From positions 11,922,001 to 11,986,000 of the forward strand of contig JAZBRS010000037.1 in assembly GCA_037176725.1 (NCBI GenBank): a DNA stretch of 64,000 nucleotides. Reading direction: 5' to 3'. Position 1 is the first letter of the stretch; every line of letters begins with the position of its first letter. The notes beneath the pieces are model-generated. The model was not told the DNA's origin and searched no databases. It saw only the letters and a program-made list of their open reading frames with translations. Of the stretch, positions 1 to 11,010 are shown one piece after another. Both the position numbers and the translations under genes were made by a program. This DNA comes from Posidonia oceanica. Taxonomy: Eukaryota > Streptophyta > Magnoliopsida > Alismatales > Posidoniaceae.

Positions 1-178
1 ATTTGCCAAATTGTCTTACATCCTAGACTGTCATCTTTTGAAATAATATTTGAGGATAGATGTTGAGATGCATGTCATGATTTTATATCATATTCCTATT
101 GTTTTCTTGAATTTCATGTGTTAAATGAAATGTCTATAAGTTTCAGCCAAATTACAGTGATTTATCTGAACTTTATGC

Positions 179-236
179 GTTAGACGCCCCAGTCCTTGCG
201 TCTAACGTTGGATGCTGTATATCCCAGCGTCCAACA
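179..236 (+). repeat. Twin hairpin module in TE1 LTR
   Basis: Two adjacent inverted repeats lie head to tail: TTAGACGC with GCGTCTAA, then TTGGATGCTG with CAGCGTCCAA. Stems are about 8 to 10 bp and loops 7 to 9 nt. The same design recurs in TE2 and TE3. Confidence 0.7.
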
Positions 237-485
237 GTTCCAGTAGGCAGAATTTTGTTTTTTTGGCTTTTCAATGTTGATTCTGCGCATGTATGTTTAT
301 GTTTTGATTTCCCAGATTGGTCTGCATGTTTACAATAGTCCCAAGGTTTTCAACTCTTGTCTTTTGGCATATTTCAAAGGCATTTAGTACATTTTCAAAG
401 GCATATAGCATGTTTTCACTTGGCATGGCATAATCGCCCTCGGGCGTACAATAAATGGCATCATTGCCAACATTTAGCCACAAAT

Positions 486-683
486 GAGTGGAATAGCCCA
501 GAAAGACTGACTCTCTTGGGCGCATGGGGGTGCCTAACACCTTCCCCATGCGTAATAGGAGTCCTTGCCTGATCTCTGGCCCGTAATGACTTTGTGTCAT
601 ATCCTTTGCATTTTATTTATTTTACATGTTTTTTCTAGTTTTCCTTGTCTTCCGGTTTTCCAAATAGACTAGGTGGTGACTCA
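486..683 (+). other. Conserved LTR tail block with PBS-like decamer (TE1)
   Basis: The block holds the GGGGGTGCC...CACCTTCCCC partial palindrome at 526-547. About 130 bp later comes TGGTGACTCA at 674-683, a two-mismatch copy of the primer-binding-site start TGGCGACTCC. The same arrangement is seen in all six LTR tails of the window. Confidence 0.6.
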
Positions 684-953
684 AAGTTTTGTTTTCTTTC
701 CTTCAGCCTTCGCCCATTTTTTACATCTTTTTGTCGTGACCCGCAATTCGGTTCATCGAGCCATTCGGTCACATGGTTACACAACCCGCTTTCAGTTCCA
801 ACCAGTTTTATGCCTGTGTCTTGTTCTTAAATCTTTCTGGCTTCTCATCTTGATTGTCTAGCATGATTTGCATGTCTCTTGTTGCCATATTGCATTTGCA
901 TCATGTTTAAACATTTAGCATGCATGCATATCTTTCAAAATCTAGGTTCAGGT

Positions 954-1013
954 GTTGGACGCTGATGATCCCAGCTTCCAACGTTAGACGTAGGTCATCC
1001 CAGCGTTTAACAC
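954..1013 (+). repeat. Twin hairpin module in TE2 LTR (first)
   Basis: First hairpin GTTGGACGCTG with CAGCTTCCAAC, followed directly by GTTAGACGT with AGCGTTTAAC. The stems are imperfect. Confidence 0.6.
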
Positions 1014-1170
1014 CCTCTACCTGTTTAAAACAGATTTGTCGCTTGCATTCGACTTCCGAGTTGTTGCTTTGATCTTTTGGCATAGTTCATCTGCACATTG
1101 GCTTTTACATAGCATGAAAATCCCTGTTTTCCAAATGAGCATGTCTTTCTGCAGGTTTTCTGTCCCCTGT

Positions 1171-1230
1171 GTTGGATGCTGGTTGCTCCAGCGTTTAACA
1201 TAGGACGTTGGGTATTCCAGCGTCCAGCAC
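1171..1230 (+). repeat. Twin hairpin module in TE2 LTR (second)
   Basis: GTTGGATGCTG pairs with CAGCGTTTAAC. A second, weaker hairpin, GGACGTTG with CAGCGTCC, follows. Confidence 0.55.
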
Positions 1231-1674
1231 TTTACAACTTGCTGCGCTTGGTTTTTTAATGCCGATTTTGTTTCAGATGTCGTTTTCTGCACTTTGTCAC
1301 TTCCAATACATGCCTTAGCACCCATGCATGTGGTTGGATCCCTGTTTCTCATGTTACACCTTGCATCGCCTGTTTTCCTGTGGTTTTCCGCCCCGGACTT
1401 GTTTTCTATCGCATGTCGCTATTCGCATTGCATGGTTTTATTCGCCGTTTTGATTTCTCGCCTGCATTGCATTTAGGGCAGTGATGCTTACTATCTAAGT
1501 TCTTATGAACCAGGGCACGCCTAGTTTAGAACACTGGGCACATAGATTGCATGTTTAATTCCCATCACGCATCTTAGCATCTTGAGCATGTAATTAAGTA
1601 TTTATAGCATGGCATAGCATCCCTCGCCCCTCGGGCGTACAGTAAAGGCAAGCAATTGCCGACATTCCTGCATA

Positions 1675-1902
1675 TGCGAGAGAGAAGCCTAGAAAGACTA
1701 ATTCCGGGCATATTGGGGGTGCTTAACACCTTCCCCGTGCGTAACAGGAGTCCTTACCCTTTCTCTTGGCCTACAATGACTATTATGCCTTTATCCTAGG
1801 CATGAGTCATTTATTTTGCATAGCAATGCACCCATTTGCATGTTTTCATGCTTTTCCTCGGTTTTCCTCATCTTCTGATTTAATAGACTTGGTGGCGACT
1901 CC
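1675..1902 (+). other. Conserved LTR tail block with PBS-like decamer (TE2)
   Basis: Contains GGGGGTGCTTAACACC at 1715 and following. An exact TGGCGACTCC lies at 1893-1902, 164 bp before the real primer-binding site with the same ten bases at 2057. Confidence 0.65.
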
Positions 1903-2056
1903 GAATTTGCTTTATCTTTGTTTTTCCGTCTTTTTCCGGTGTTTTCGAGTCGAGTTTTCTTCCTCGGATCCACTTGCTATCAGTGCCCCATTATCGGTCG
2001 GTGCACGTGAGCTTTGGCAGTGTGCATGGACGTGCCGATTTTCAGGATTACTACAG

Positions 2057-2074
2057 TGGCGACTCCGCTGGGGA
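2057..2074 (+). promoter_or_regulatory. Primer-binding site of TE2
   Basis: TGGCGACTCCGCTGGGGA starts one base after the LTR end ACTACA. It is identical to the primer-binding site of TE8. Ogre/Tat elements are reported to use a tRNA-Arg primer; that assignment is from family knowledge, not tested here. Confidence 0.8.
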
Positions 2075-2152
2075 TTCTAGACTCCGGCTTTCGTTTTGGC
2101 TTTCTCGCTCGCTTGGATTTTGCATTTTGCTTGCCTTATGCCTGTTTCCATG
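2075..2152 (+). mobile_element. Start of TE2 leader, cut by TE3
   Basis: Only 78 bp of the leader follow, similar to the TE8 leader after 49643. TE3 then begins with TGTAGACAC. The bases before the junction, CCATG (2148-2152), are the expected target duplication of TE3. Confidence 0.6.
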
Positions 2153-2428
2153 TGTAGACACTCCGATTTTGTAGTCCTTCGTCGGTGGTTTTTCTCTCAG
2201 GGATGTGCTCGATGATGGCGGCCCCCACCTATTCACAATCGCAAAACTGATCCCAGACTAAACCTAAACCCAAGCCTTGTCCGAAACCAAGTCTAAACCT
2301 AAGCCTTGTCCTAAACCAAGCCTAAACCTAAGCTTTGCCCTAAGTCAAGCCTAAACCCAAGTCCAAGCCCAAGCCCAACCAAAAATCCAACCAAAAACAC
2401 CAAAAAAATCCAAAAATACTCTCTGGAT

Positions 2429-2488
2429 CGTTGGACGCCGGATGTGTCCGCGTCTTACGTAAGACGCAAGGAATCCAGCGGCTAACAC
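2429..2488 (+). repeat. Twin hairpin module in TE3 LTR (1)
   Basis: CGTTGGACGCCG with GCGTCTTACG, then TAAGACGC with GCGGCTAAC. The two hairpins abut at CGTAAG. Confidence 0.55.
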
Positions 2489-2514
2489 CTTTCAGCTCTT
2501 TGGGGTGTTGGATG

Positions 2515-2566
2515 CTACCTGAGGCAGCGTCCTACGTTGGACGCCGCTCAGGTAGGCGTCCAACAC
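2515..2566 (+). repeat. Twin hairpin module in TE3 LTR (2)
   Basis: GTGTTGGATGCT with AGCGTCCTACG, then TTGGACGCC with GGCGTCCAACAC. The outer arms, GTGTTGGA and TCCAACAC, are also complementary, so one long stem is an alternative fold. Confidence 0.65.
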
Positions 2567-3386
2567 ACTGAGACTGACAGAGTTTGTTTTTGGAATTCCA
2601 AACGATTCCTAGGTGCAGATCCTTTTGTGCCCTTTGTCCTAAACCCATTTCCGGCCAAGACCCACATCCTCTCGTTTCCACTTCAGCTATTATACCCATG
2701 CAAACCAAATAAAAGCATTTTTCTTCCTCCATTGAAGGGGGCACCCATTTTCTGTGGGGATTCCCAGAGCACCACAGCCAAAAAGCCACTTGAATTCCCA
2801 CACCTCCGGCCATCTCAAGCCTCCTGAGACACAACCGAACCTACCCAGCTGCTCACCACTGCCTGAGCCACCACAATATCCGCCGAGGAAGCCACCGGTG
2901 TCGAGGAAGCAACACCAAACTTCACATCAGGTAAGTGCTCTGTTCCCTATAGCTAGAACCTTAGTTATCATGTTGTAGATGCTTGTTTCAATGCGTGTTA
3001 TTCGAGTTTATTTGCATTTTATCTCTATTTCACCTTTGTTTCGGTTTTCCGTTGATGGGTTCACCGGCCGTGCGAGGCCATCGGCCAATGAGCACGGCCG
3101 AAACTCCATCACCACCTCACTTGCATCCCTGAGCTTCTCTTGATCTCCCCAAACCTCTACGATGAGCCACAGTCAAGCTCCATGGGCTCCTGGCCATTCC
3201 AATGGCCAGAGAACTCATCGGATTCCGGCGAGAGGCAAGTGGAGGTGGGGAGGATGATTTAAATGTCCTTTTTTTTATAAAACTTGCATGGTTATGTTCG
3301 TGGATGTCTACTCTTGCTTGATGAATGCTTTTTGTTTCGATTCGATCCGGTTTGAATAGATTCTTAATCAGATTGCTCTGTCAGTA

Positions 3387-3501
3387 CGTTGGACGCTACA
3401 TCTGGCGTGTCCAACGTTGGCTACTGAATATGGCACGTCCAACGTTGGCCGCTGATTCTGGCGCGTCCAACGTTGGCCGCTACCATGGCCGACGTCCAAT
3501 G
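3387..3501 (+). repeat. Quadruple hairpin array in TE3 LTR (3)
   Basis: Four units of about 28 bp, each starting CGTTGG and ending GTCCAACG or a near variant. The boundary CCAACGTTGG is itself palindromic. This is the longest run of the hairpin family in the window. Confidence 0.7.
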
Positions 3502-3680
3502 TCCTGATGATGATTTTTGCATATTTACTTTCACAAAAATGTTTATACACTTTATAATGATTTATCCATGTCATATATAGTCCGTTTTGACTTATCTCAA
3601 TCATGTTTCATTTTAAAAAGCATCTGAATCGAATATATGCTTTCTTCTCTGAGTTTTATCTTGAAACCAGTTTTTAGAGT

Positions 3681-3740
3681 GTAAGACGCCCACTGTTGCA
3701 GCGTCTTACATTGGACGCTGTGTTCAGTAGCGTCCAACGC
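3681..3740 (+). repeat. Twin hairpin module in TE3 LTR (4)
   Basis: GTAAGACGC with GCGTCTTAC is a perfect 9-bp stem. TTGGACGCT with AGCGTCCAA is a second perfect stem. Confidence 0.75.
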
Positions 3741-4095
3741 TCCTGTTCAGATTCTTGTAACTTTTGCTTCATAGAATGTCTTTCATTAACATCTGAGATC
3801 TGATATTTGGTGTTTGCTGTTAGCCTAACTCTATTTCACATGTGATTTAAACTTTCTACTGTTTCCCTTGGGATTATTTACTTAGGGGTTTATTTGACTC
3901 ATTTACCATATTATTTTACATCTCCGATTGTCATCTTTGAAATAATCCTTGAGAATGTTTGAATGGGTTTGGAAATTGATGTTAAAATACTTGTTATAAA
4001 TTTATATCATATTCCATTTGGTTTCCTGATTTCCATGAGTTAGATGAGATGTCTGTGATTTTCAATCAAAAGCTAATAGCATATTTGAGTTGTAT

Positions 4096-4155
4096 GTGTT
4101 AGACACAGCAGTTCTTGCATCTAACATTGGATGCTGTGTATTCCAACGTCCAACA
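4096..4155 (+). repeat. Twin hairpin module in TE3 LTR (5)
   Basis: This is the counterpart of the TE1 module at 179-236. TGTTAGAC pairs weakly with a mutated arm (ATCTAACA), and TTGGATGCTG with CAACGTCCAA. Confidence 0.6.
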
Positions 4156-4397
4156 GTTCCAGTAAGCAGAATTTTTAACTTTAGCCTTTTAATCTTGATT
4201 CTAGGCATGTATGTTTATGTTTTGGTTTCTCAGACTGGTTTGCATGTTACAGTGGTCTCAAGGCTTTCAACTTTTGTTTCTTGGCATGTTTTCAAAGGCA
4301 TTTAAAATATTTTCAAAGACATATAGCATGTTTTCATTTGACATGGCATTATCGCCCTAGGCCGTACAGTAAATGGCATCATTGCCTACATCTAGCC

Positions 4398-4601
4398 ACA
4401 AATGAGTGGAATAGCCCAGAAAGACTGACTCTCTTGGGCGCATGGGGGTGCCTAACACCTTCCCCATGCGTAATAGGAGTCCTTGCCTGATCTCTGGCCC
4501 GTAATGACTTTGTGTCATATCCTTTGCATTTTATTTATTTTACATGTTTTTTCTAGTTTTCCTTGTCTTCCGGTTTTCCAAATAGACTAGGTGGCAACTC
4601 C
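4398..4601 (+). other. Conserved LTR tail block with PBS-like decamer (TE3)
   Basis: GGGGGTGCC...CTTCCCC lies at 4444-4465. TGGCAACTCC, one mismatch to the primer-binding-site start, lies at 4592-4601, 117 bp before the real site. Confidence 0.6.
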
Positions 4602-4708
4602 AAGTTTTGTTTTCTTTCCTTTGGCCTTCGCCCGTTTTTTTTTACATCTTTTTGTTGTGACTGACGAATCGACGTGTTCGAGCCATTCGGTCGCATGGTT
4701 ACAGAAAC

Positions 4709-4726
4709 TGGCGACTCCACTGGGGA
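4709..4726 (+). promoter_or_regulatory. Primer-binding site of TE3
   Basis: TGGCGACTCCACTGGGGA, five bases after the LTR end. It differs from the TE2 and TE8 sites at one base. Confidence 0.8.
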
Positions 4727-5846
4727 TAACCAGACTCCAGCTTTCGTTTCGCTTTTCTGCTTAGTGGCTTTCTCCCGTTTGCATGATTGCTTGCATGTGT
4801 TTGCCTTACTTGCTTGCTTCATTATGCATGCTTTGATATCTTGCTTTATGCCATGTCTATATGCCTATCTTTACACATATACTTGCCATGCCTATCATAT
4901 GCCATTCCAATGTTATATATGGCTTTTCACAAACCATGTCACAACACTAGCACATGCCATGCACATGCTTTTTGACATGATGTTTGATGTTTACATGCTA
5001 TAATTGGATGTTTTCTTCCCTTTTTGTAAATTAAGCCTAGGGATAATTAGAGACATGATTGCTTTCCCCCATGGTTTAATTTAAAAAAAACAACAAAAAC
5101 AAAAAAAAATAATAAATAAAAAAAATAAAAAAATGAAAAATGCATGGACAAATAAGAATGTACCCTAGGCAAAACTAGAGCTCTGCATTCACATTCATCC
5201 CCTTGGTTAATAAAAAATCAAGTAAAAGACATCAAGCATACTTGCATACATGATCATACTAGGGGCATGCATATTTTCTCCTTTGAGTCCACCCATCAGT
5301 TTACGAAGGGCAGTCCCAGTCTTTTGTTTCATGGCCATTGGCATGGGACGAGTTGCCGATCTGTCTCCCATCGTCTGGGGTCGTGTTGGTGTTAGTATGA
5401 GCTCGCTGCTATAGTAGGAGTCGAAGCTCCCAACACACCACTAGTTCTCTGCCTGAGCCTTGGCCAGGATTTAGAATGGGCACCTAATTTCTATCCTTGA
5501 GTCGGAGACCTATATCCCTTTGTGAGAGCCCGGAGTAGAACATCTACTAGGACACACTTAGATTGGTGAGAGAGAGCATATTAGAAAGCATTCATATGCA
5601 TCATGCCACCCTAATAACATTTTCATTTGTCTATTCGAGATTTGACACTTCATTTTGTGTGTTGAAACAGGTTAGAGAGTGAGTTCCTTAGTCGGAGTTC
5701 GAGTCGTTCCTTCCCTGATACCCCTATAGCGACATTTTCTCGACCATCTTTCCTCGAGTTATTCGTCGTTTCCGATGATAGCTCCTCATAGGTCTCATCC
5801 TCTTGGCTTTCGCCGCAGCCCTATCCTCACTCGCTCACGGTCAGCC
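4727..5846 (+). mobile_element. TE3 untranslated leader
   Basis: No gene is seen. There is an A-rich run at 5080-5145. A block at about 5265-5620 (GGGCATGCAT, then TCCGGGGTCG-like text, then CTAGGACACAC and GAGAGAGCAT) is shared with the leaders of TE6 (18190-18550) and TE8 (50350-50700). Its conservation across otherwise diverged leaders suggests a packaging or translation signal (inference). An acceptor-like GTTGAAACAG lies near 5670. Confidence 0.6.
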
Positions 5847-8480
5847 ATGGCCCAGTGTGTTGGCGAGCCTTCGCTTTCTATTGCTATGGAGGAGGTCCCG
5901 TTGTCGGCTCCTTACTCCTTTGCTATCACTTCTGTTGTTCCTTCCTATCAGGCATTCCAGTCTCAAGCGCTTGGGAGTTTCACTCTGCTCATTTCGGGGC
6001 GTCGGCAGACTTTTGCTAGTCTGGAGCCTATCACTGAGTCTGTTTCGGTGACCGCCACTCGTGCTCCGGGTTTCCAGTTCACTGCTCCCCTTACTCAGGG
6101 CTTTGACACTTTTGGCACCCACTCTGCTAAATCCTCCTCTGTTGTAGGATCCTTACCTCTAGGACAGTCTGTGTCCCAACCACTTTTGGCATTTGGTCCC
6201 TCACCGGTCCTGTACTTCAGTCTTCCCACTGATGGGACCCCTGACGAGCAGTATCAACATGTGATGGAGCTTGTCCAGGCACTGCAGGGTATGGCTCTGA
6301 CTATTCGACCACTCGTAATTCCAACTACTCCTGAGATCCCCCAACAACCTTTTTCTGTGTTCCAGGCACACTCTACTGCACCTCCGCCTCGGCCATCGCC
6401 CCAGCTTCTCACTACACCGGTGATGGGGGCAACATCCGTGCCTTCAGTATAGACACCACTTAGCGCACAGTTTCCACCTCTGGTATCTGGTGGTCAGCCC
6501 CTTGGGTTGGTGGGAGCACAGTGCGCACAGACTCCGTTGCCTGGCATCATACCAGTGCAGCAGCTATTGCTCCCTCATTCTGCACCTTACACAGCACAGT
6601 CTTCTGCATATCCCTTTTTTGTGCCTCCACAAGTCCTGCCTTCATCAGGTAAACCACTTCCTTCAGCACCATCACACGGGTACGCTGATCCTCGTGCCAT
6701 GGCACCAGGTGGCGTGATGGTAGATCCAGAGGATCCCTTAGGGGTAGCCTATTCAGCGTACGTGGCTCTTGCCCTACTTGCACAATCATCAACAGTAACG
6801 CCCTTAGATACACTCCTTGCTAGAGTGTGGGATCTAGAGAGAGCGCAACGATCATCGCAGGGCGGAGACCGCTGACCTTACCAGTTTCGAGACCTCTGTT
6901 ATTTCCCAGAGGCAGTACTCCTTGCAAATTTCCATATCTCGAAATTCGAGAAGTATAACGGTAAGGGTTGCCCAATCTCACATCTCCGGGCGTACTACGG
7001 AGACCTTGCTCAGCTTCAGGCTGACGACAGACTCCTAATCGGCCTATTCCAGAAGAGTTCGACTGGCCCCGCGCTCAAGTGGTTCACTTCCCTTGACATG
7101 GCCATGATTCGGACTTGGAACGACCTCAGTCAGGCGTTCCTGGAGCAGTACTCCTTCAAGCTCGACTTAATCCCAAAGCGCGAGGATCTCATCTCCACTA
7201 GGCAGAGACCCCATGAGCCATTCACGGAGTACGTTGGTCGATGGCGCACCCTCGCCTCACAAGTTCGAGATAGGCCCTCCGATGAGGAGTATATTATCAT
7301 TCGAGTTGCGCAGCCAGACATAAGGGGCTTATTGAGCATTCAACCTATCACCACCTTCTCATCTTTGATTCGGGCGGGCGCCTGCGTGGAAGGCTCACTC
7401 CATAGCGGTAGCTTTCACGCACTATTTGCATTTGCCAAATCCAACAGTGGCAGTAGTAGCAATAACAGTGGCAACAACAAGCCCAAGAGGAGAGATCCTC
7501 CAAAGCTCTCTGTTGCATATGTTCAGTCCCATGCCACGCCAATCAACATGGTGGCTCAGCCTAGTTCGAGTCAGGTGGTATATGCTCCAACACCTAGGAC
7601 ACCCACACCACGCATCACTCCCACCACCCGACCAGTGTATCCTACTCCACCGGTCTGGCAAGGATGCCAGGGGCAAAAACGGCCCCAACGCGCTCTACGC
7701 AACTATACCCCTTTGGTTGAACCTTTGAGTGTCATCTTTCCCAAGGTAGCATCACTCCTGAGGCTTCTCGAGGTTCACCCGCCACCAAGTTCTCTTCTGC
7801 ATTGGTACAACACGGGCCTCTTTTGCAGTTTCCATCGAGTCGCGGGGCACTCGACTGACAACTGTTATTCAATGCAGAATGCAATTCAGGATTTGATTGA
7901 CTGCAGGGTCATCATTATCGACACTCAGGAGGCAACCTCCACTCTTGTGCCACCACCTGCATCTGGCCCTACACGTCAGCACCCCAACATAATTAACCAG
8001 CCCTTGCCTCCACACTCGAGCTTGGGAGGCGCTCGACCCTCAGGAGTTCATTGTGTCTTTCCGTCTGAGCCTGCCACACTAGTAGTGGATCCTTCTTCTT
8101 TGATTCACCACATCTTTGAGCCTTTTCCGGTGCACTTGTGTCAGTTGGCTCTCGCTAGTTCCGAGTCGGCAATTCACATGATACGATTGATCGTAGAGGC
8201 GAAGCACACCACTGTGCAATCCCCCACACAATCCCAAGCTCAGCCTAAACCTTCTGATATTCTGTGTCGTGTCAACCGAGTTGGGTCGGTTAGTTTCATC
8301 CCTGATCTCGAACGCGTCAGCCGTCTGATTGTTCATTCCAACCCATATTTAATGGTTGAGAACCTATGTCACCATTGGGGTTATGAGAGAGGAACACCAC
8401 TCGGGTGGTACGGCGAAGGGATCGCCGAGCCCGTCGCAGTAGCAGAGCGAAAGGACAACGAAGGATTTGGCTACGACTGA
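5847..8480 (+). pseudogene. gag: TE3 gag pseudogene, protease deleted, G-patch tail kept
   Basis: Gag builds the particle that packages the element RNA. One reading frame runs from the ATG in GCCATGGCC, the start context shared with TE6 and TE8, but is broken by TAG at 6450-6452 and TGA at 6873-6875. The retrotransposon Gag core is at about 6990-7300 (motif LKWFTSLDMA), followed by an Asn/Ser-rich linker and a zinc-knuckle-like CSFHRVAGHSTDNC at about 7823. Compared with TE8, about 300 codons containing the protease are missing. The frame nevertheless rejoins at the G-patch tail (WGYERGTPLG...GFGYD) and stops. No pol follows. The element could only have moved with helper proteins. Conserved residues upstream of the ATG (5775-5846) leave the start open. 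Confidence 0.85.
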
Positions 8481-9395
8481 CAGCCATGAGAGCACCGGGC
8501 AGGTAGCCCTAACTGCCCGGATGACATCTGTCAAAGTGTTTAGAGTCCAGTTGGCAAGCACGATAGCCTTGTGTGGAGTTTCCTTCTTCGGGCCGGTACC
8601 CCCAACTACCTAGACGGCAAGCACGTTAGTCTTGTCTGGCGCCCTGCTCCTGGGCTGATACCCCTAACTATCCGGCGATGAGTCCGTCAACTTATCATGC
8701 CCCTCTTTATTTGCATCATCATTAACATCTCATTTACATTTCATAGCATCACCTTGCATGTTACTACATCATTTGCATCTCATTGCATGTCATAACATCT
8801 CATTGCACATCATTCCATCGCATCACGCCACATTGCATTGCTATGCATCAACATTCGCATCACAGCATTTGCATCGGGCTGGCAGTCCTAACTGCTCGGA
8901 TGACATCCGTCAAAGTGTTTGGCGTTCTGGTCGGCAAGCATGCTAGTCTTGTCTGGCGCCCCTTCTCTTGGGCTGATGACCCCCAATTATCCAGCGACGA
9001 CTCTGCTTACTCGCTATGCACCGCATCGCAACTCATTACATATCATTGCATCTCATAGCATCACTTTGCATTTCATTGCATCTCATAGCATCTCATTGCA
9101 CTGCATCGCATCTCATTACGTATCATTTCATCTCATAGCATCACTTTGCATTTCATTGCATGTCATAACATCTCATTGCACATCATTCGATCGCATTGCG
9201 TCGCATTGTATTACTTTGCATCAACACTTGCATCACAGCATTTGCATCAAGCTGATATCTTGTCTATCCGACTGGCTGACATTACATTGCATTTCACTGC
9301 ATGGCATTTCATTACATCTCATTGCTTGTCATCACACTCGGCATATGTCCCCAGAAGGACCAACTTTTCATACTCTTTGGTGCACCTCTAGATCT
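8481..9395 (+). repeat. TE3 3' region: duplicated GGCTGAT units and CATTGCAT-rich DNA
   Basis: A segment with ACTGCCCGGATGACATC and GGGCTGATACCCC at about 8510-8700 is repeated, diverged, at 8878-9005. The rest, 8700-9350, is low-complexity DNA built on CATTGCATCTCAT. Open frames here are made only of this repeat. A hairpin GATGAGT-CCGTCA-ACTTATC lies at 8677-8696. Confidence 0.7.
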
Positions 9396-9737
9396 TTTGA
9401 GCTACATGACTCAGATCGCCTGTGAGCTTCATGGCTCAGCGATTCTCATTCAGATCCCTTTGAGCTACATGGCTCCGATCGCCTGTGAACTTCATGGCTC
9501 AACGATCCTCAATCAGATCCCTTTGAGCTACATGGCTCAGATCGCCTGTGAGCCTCATGGCTTAGCGATCCTCAATCTAGATCCCTTTGAGCTACATGGC
9601 TCAGATTGCCTGTGAGCCTCATGGTTCAGTGATCCTCAATCAGATCCCTTTGAGCTACATGGCTCAGATCGCCTGTGAGCTTCATGGCTCAGTGATTCTC
9701 AATCAGATCCCTTTTAGCTACATGGCTCAGATCGCCT
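9396..9737 (+). repeat. 63-bp tandem array in TE3
   Basis: About five and a half units, each with GAGCTACATGGCTCAGATCG, then TGTGAGCTTCATGGCTCA and CAATCAGATCCC. The internal GAGCTACATGGCTC is nearly palindromic. The array grades into the next one. Confidence 0.8.
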
Positions 9738-11010
9738 GGAGCTACCGGTTCAGCGATCCTGATCTTTATCTCCATTTGGAGCTATCGGCTCAGCGATCCT
9801 CACCTGGAGCTACCGGCTCGGTGACCTTCATCTTTATCCTCGCTTGGAGCTACTGGCTCAGCGATCATCGCTTAGAGCTACCGACTCTGCGATCTTGATC
9901 TTTATCCTCGCTTGGAGTTACTGGCTTAGCGATCCTCGCGTGGAGCTACCGGGTCGGCGATCTCAATCTTTATCCTCACTTAGAGCTACCGGCTTAGCGA
10001 TCCTCGCCTGGAGCTACCGGCTCGGCGATCTCAATCTTTATCCTCGCTTGGAGCTACCGACTCAGCGATCTTTGCCTGGCGCTACCGGCTTGGCGACATT
10101 GATCTTTGTCCTCGCTTGGAGCTACTAGCTCAGCGATCCTTGCCTGGAGTTACCGGCTCGGCAATCTCGATCTTTATCCTCGCTTGGAGCTACCGACTTA
10201 GCGATCCTCGCTTGGAGCTACCGGCTCGACGACCTTGATCCTTGTCCTCGCTTGGAGCTACTGGCTCAGCGATCCTCGCTTGGAGCTACCGGCTCGGCGA
10301 TCTTGATCTTTAGCCTCGCTTGGAGCTACCGGCTCATCGATCCTCGCCTGGAGCTACCGGCTCGGCGATCTTGATCCTTGTCATCGCTTAAAGCTACGGG
10401 CTAAGCGATCCTCGCCTGGAGCTACCGGCTCAGCGATCTTGATCTTTATCCTTGCTTGGAGCTACCGGCTCAGCGTTCCTCGCATAGAGTTACCGGCTCG
10501 GTGATCTTGATCATGATCCTCGCTTAAAACAACCGGCTCAGTGATCCTCGCCTGGAGCTATCAGCTCGGCGATCTTGATCTTTATCCTTGCTTGGAGCTA
10601 CTGGCTCAGCGATCCTCGCCTGGAGCTACCGGTTCGGCGATCTTGATATTTATCCTCGCTTGGAGCTACCGGCTCAGCGATTCTCGCCTGGAGCTACTGG
10701 CTCGGCGATCTTGATCTTTATCCTCGCTTGGAGCTACCGGTTCAGCGATCCTCGCCTGGAGTTACCGGCTCGGTGATCTTGATCTTTATCCTCGCTTGGA
10801 GCTACTGGCTCAGCGATCCTCGCTTAGAGCTACCGACTCGGCGACCTTGATCCTTGTTCTCACTTGGAGCTACTGGCTCAGTGATCCTAACCTGGAGCTA
10901 CCGGCTCGGCGATCTTTATCTTTATCCTCGCTTGGAGCTACCGGCTCAGCGATCCTCGCCTAGAGCTACCGGCTCGACGACCTTGATCCTTGTCCTCGCT
11001 TGGAGCTACC
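9738..11010 (+). repeat. 68-bp composite tandem array in TE3
   Basis: About 18 units of roughly 68 bp. Each consists of two related halves built on GGAGCTACCGGCTC(A/G)GCGATC plus a spacer TTGATCTTTATCCTCGC. The core resembles the preceding 63-bp unit, so one probably arose from the other. The array is cut by TE4 at 11011. Confidence 0.85.

Larger units (their letters stand above)
1..781 (+). mobile_element. TE1: 3' part of a Ty3/gypsy LTR (same family as the TE3 LTR)
   Basis: This segment aligns by eye with the last 800 bp of the LTR at 2153-4703, including a twin hairpin, the GGGGGTGCC block and the end GGTTACA. In TE3 the same end is followed by the primer-binding site. Here it is followed by unrelated sequence (CAACC...), so this is the right end of a 3' LTR or of a solo LTR. 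The left end lies outside the window. CAACC is the candidate target duplication, which cannot be checked here. Confidence 0.75.
782..2055 (+). mobile_element. TE2: 3' part of a Ty3/gypsy LTR (TE7/TE8-like)
   Basis: From about 1440 onward the sequence follows the tail of the TE7 and TE8 LTRs: a block around GTGATGCTTACT, then the GGGGGTGC block, the PBS-like decamer, a GTGCACG hairpin and the end ACTACA. A primer-binding site follows directly. The left boundary is not resolved; 782-1440 contains two twin hairpin modules but no clear start. The rest of the LTR is probably hidden behind the TE1 insertion. Confidence 0.65.
2153..4703 (+). mobile_element. TE3 5' LTR (2,551 bp)
   Basis: Starts TGTAGACACTCC and ends GGTTACA, five bases before a primer-binding site. 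The first part is rich in CCTAAACC-like repeats. A donor-like AGGTAAGTG occurs near 2930. Four or five twin hairpin modules lie inside, and the tail holds the conserved GGGGGTGCC block and a PBS-like decamer with one mismatch. The last 800 bp match TE1. Confidence 0.75.

Noticed and set aside
8700..9360. Open frames rich in His, Ser and Ile
   Set aside because: Translation of CATTGCATCTCAT simple sequence; no conservation or domain.
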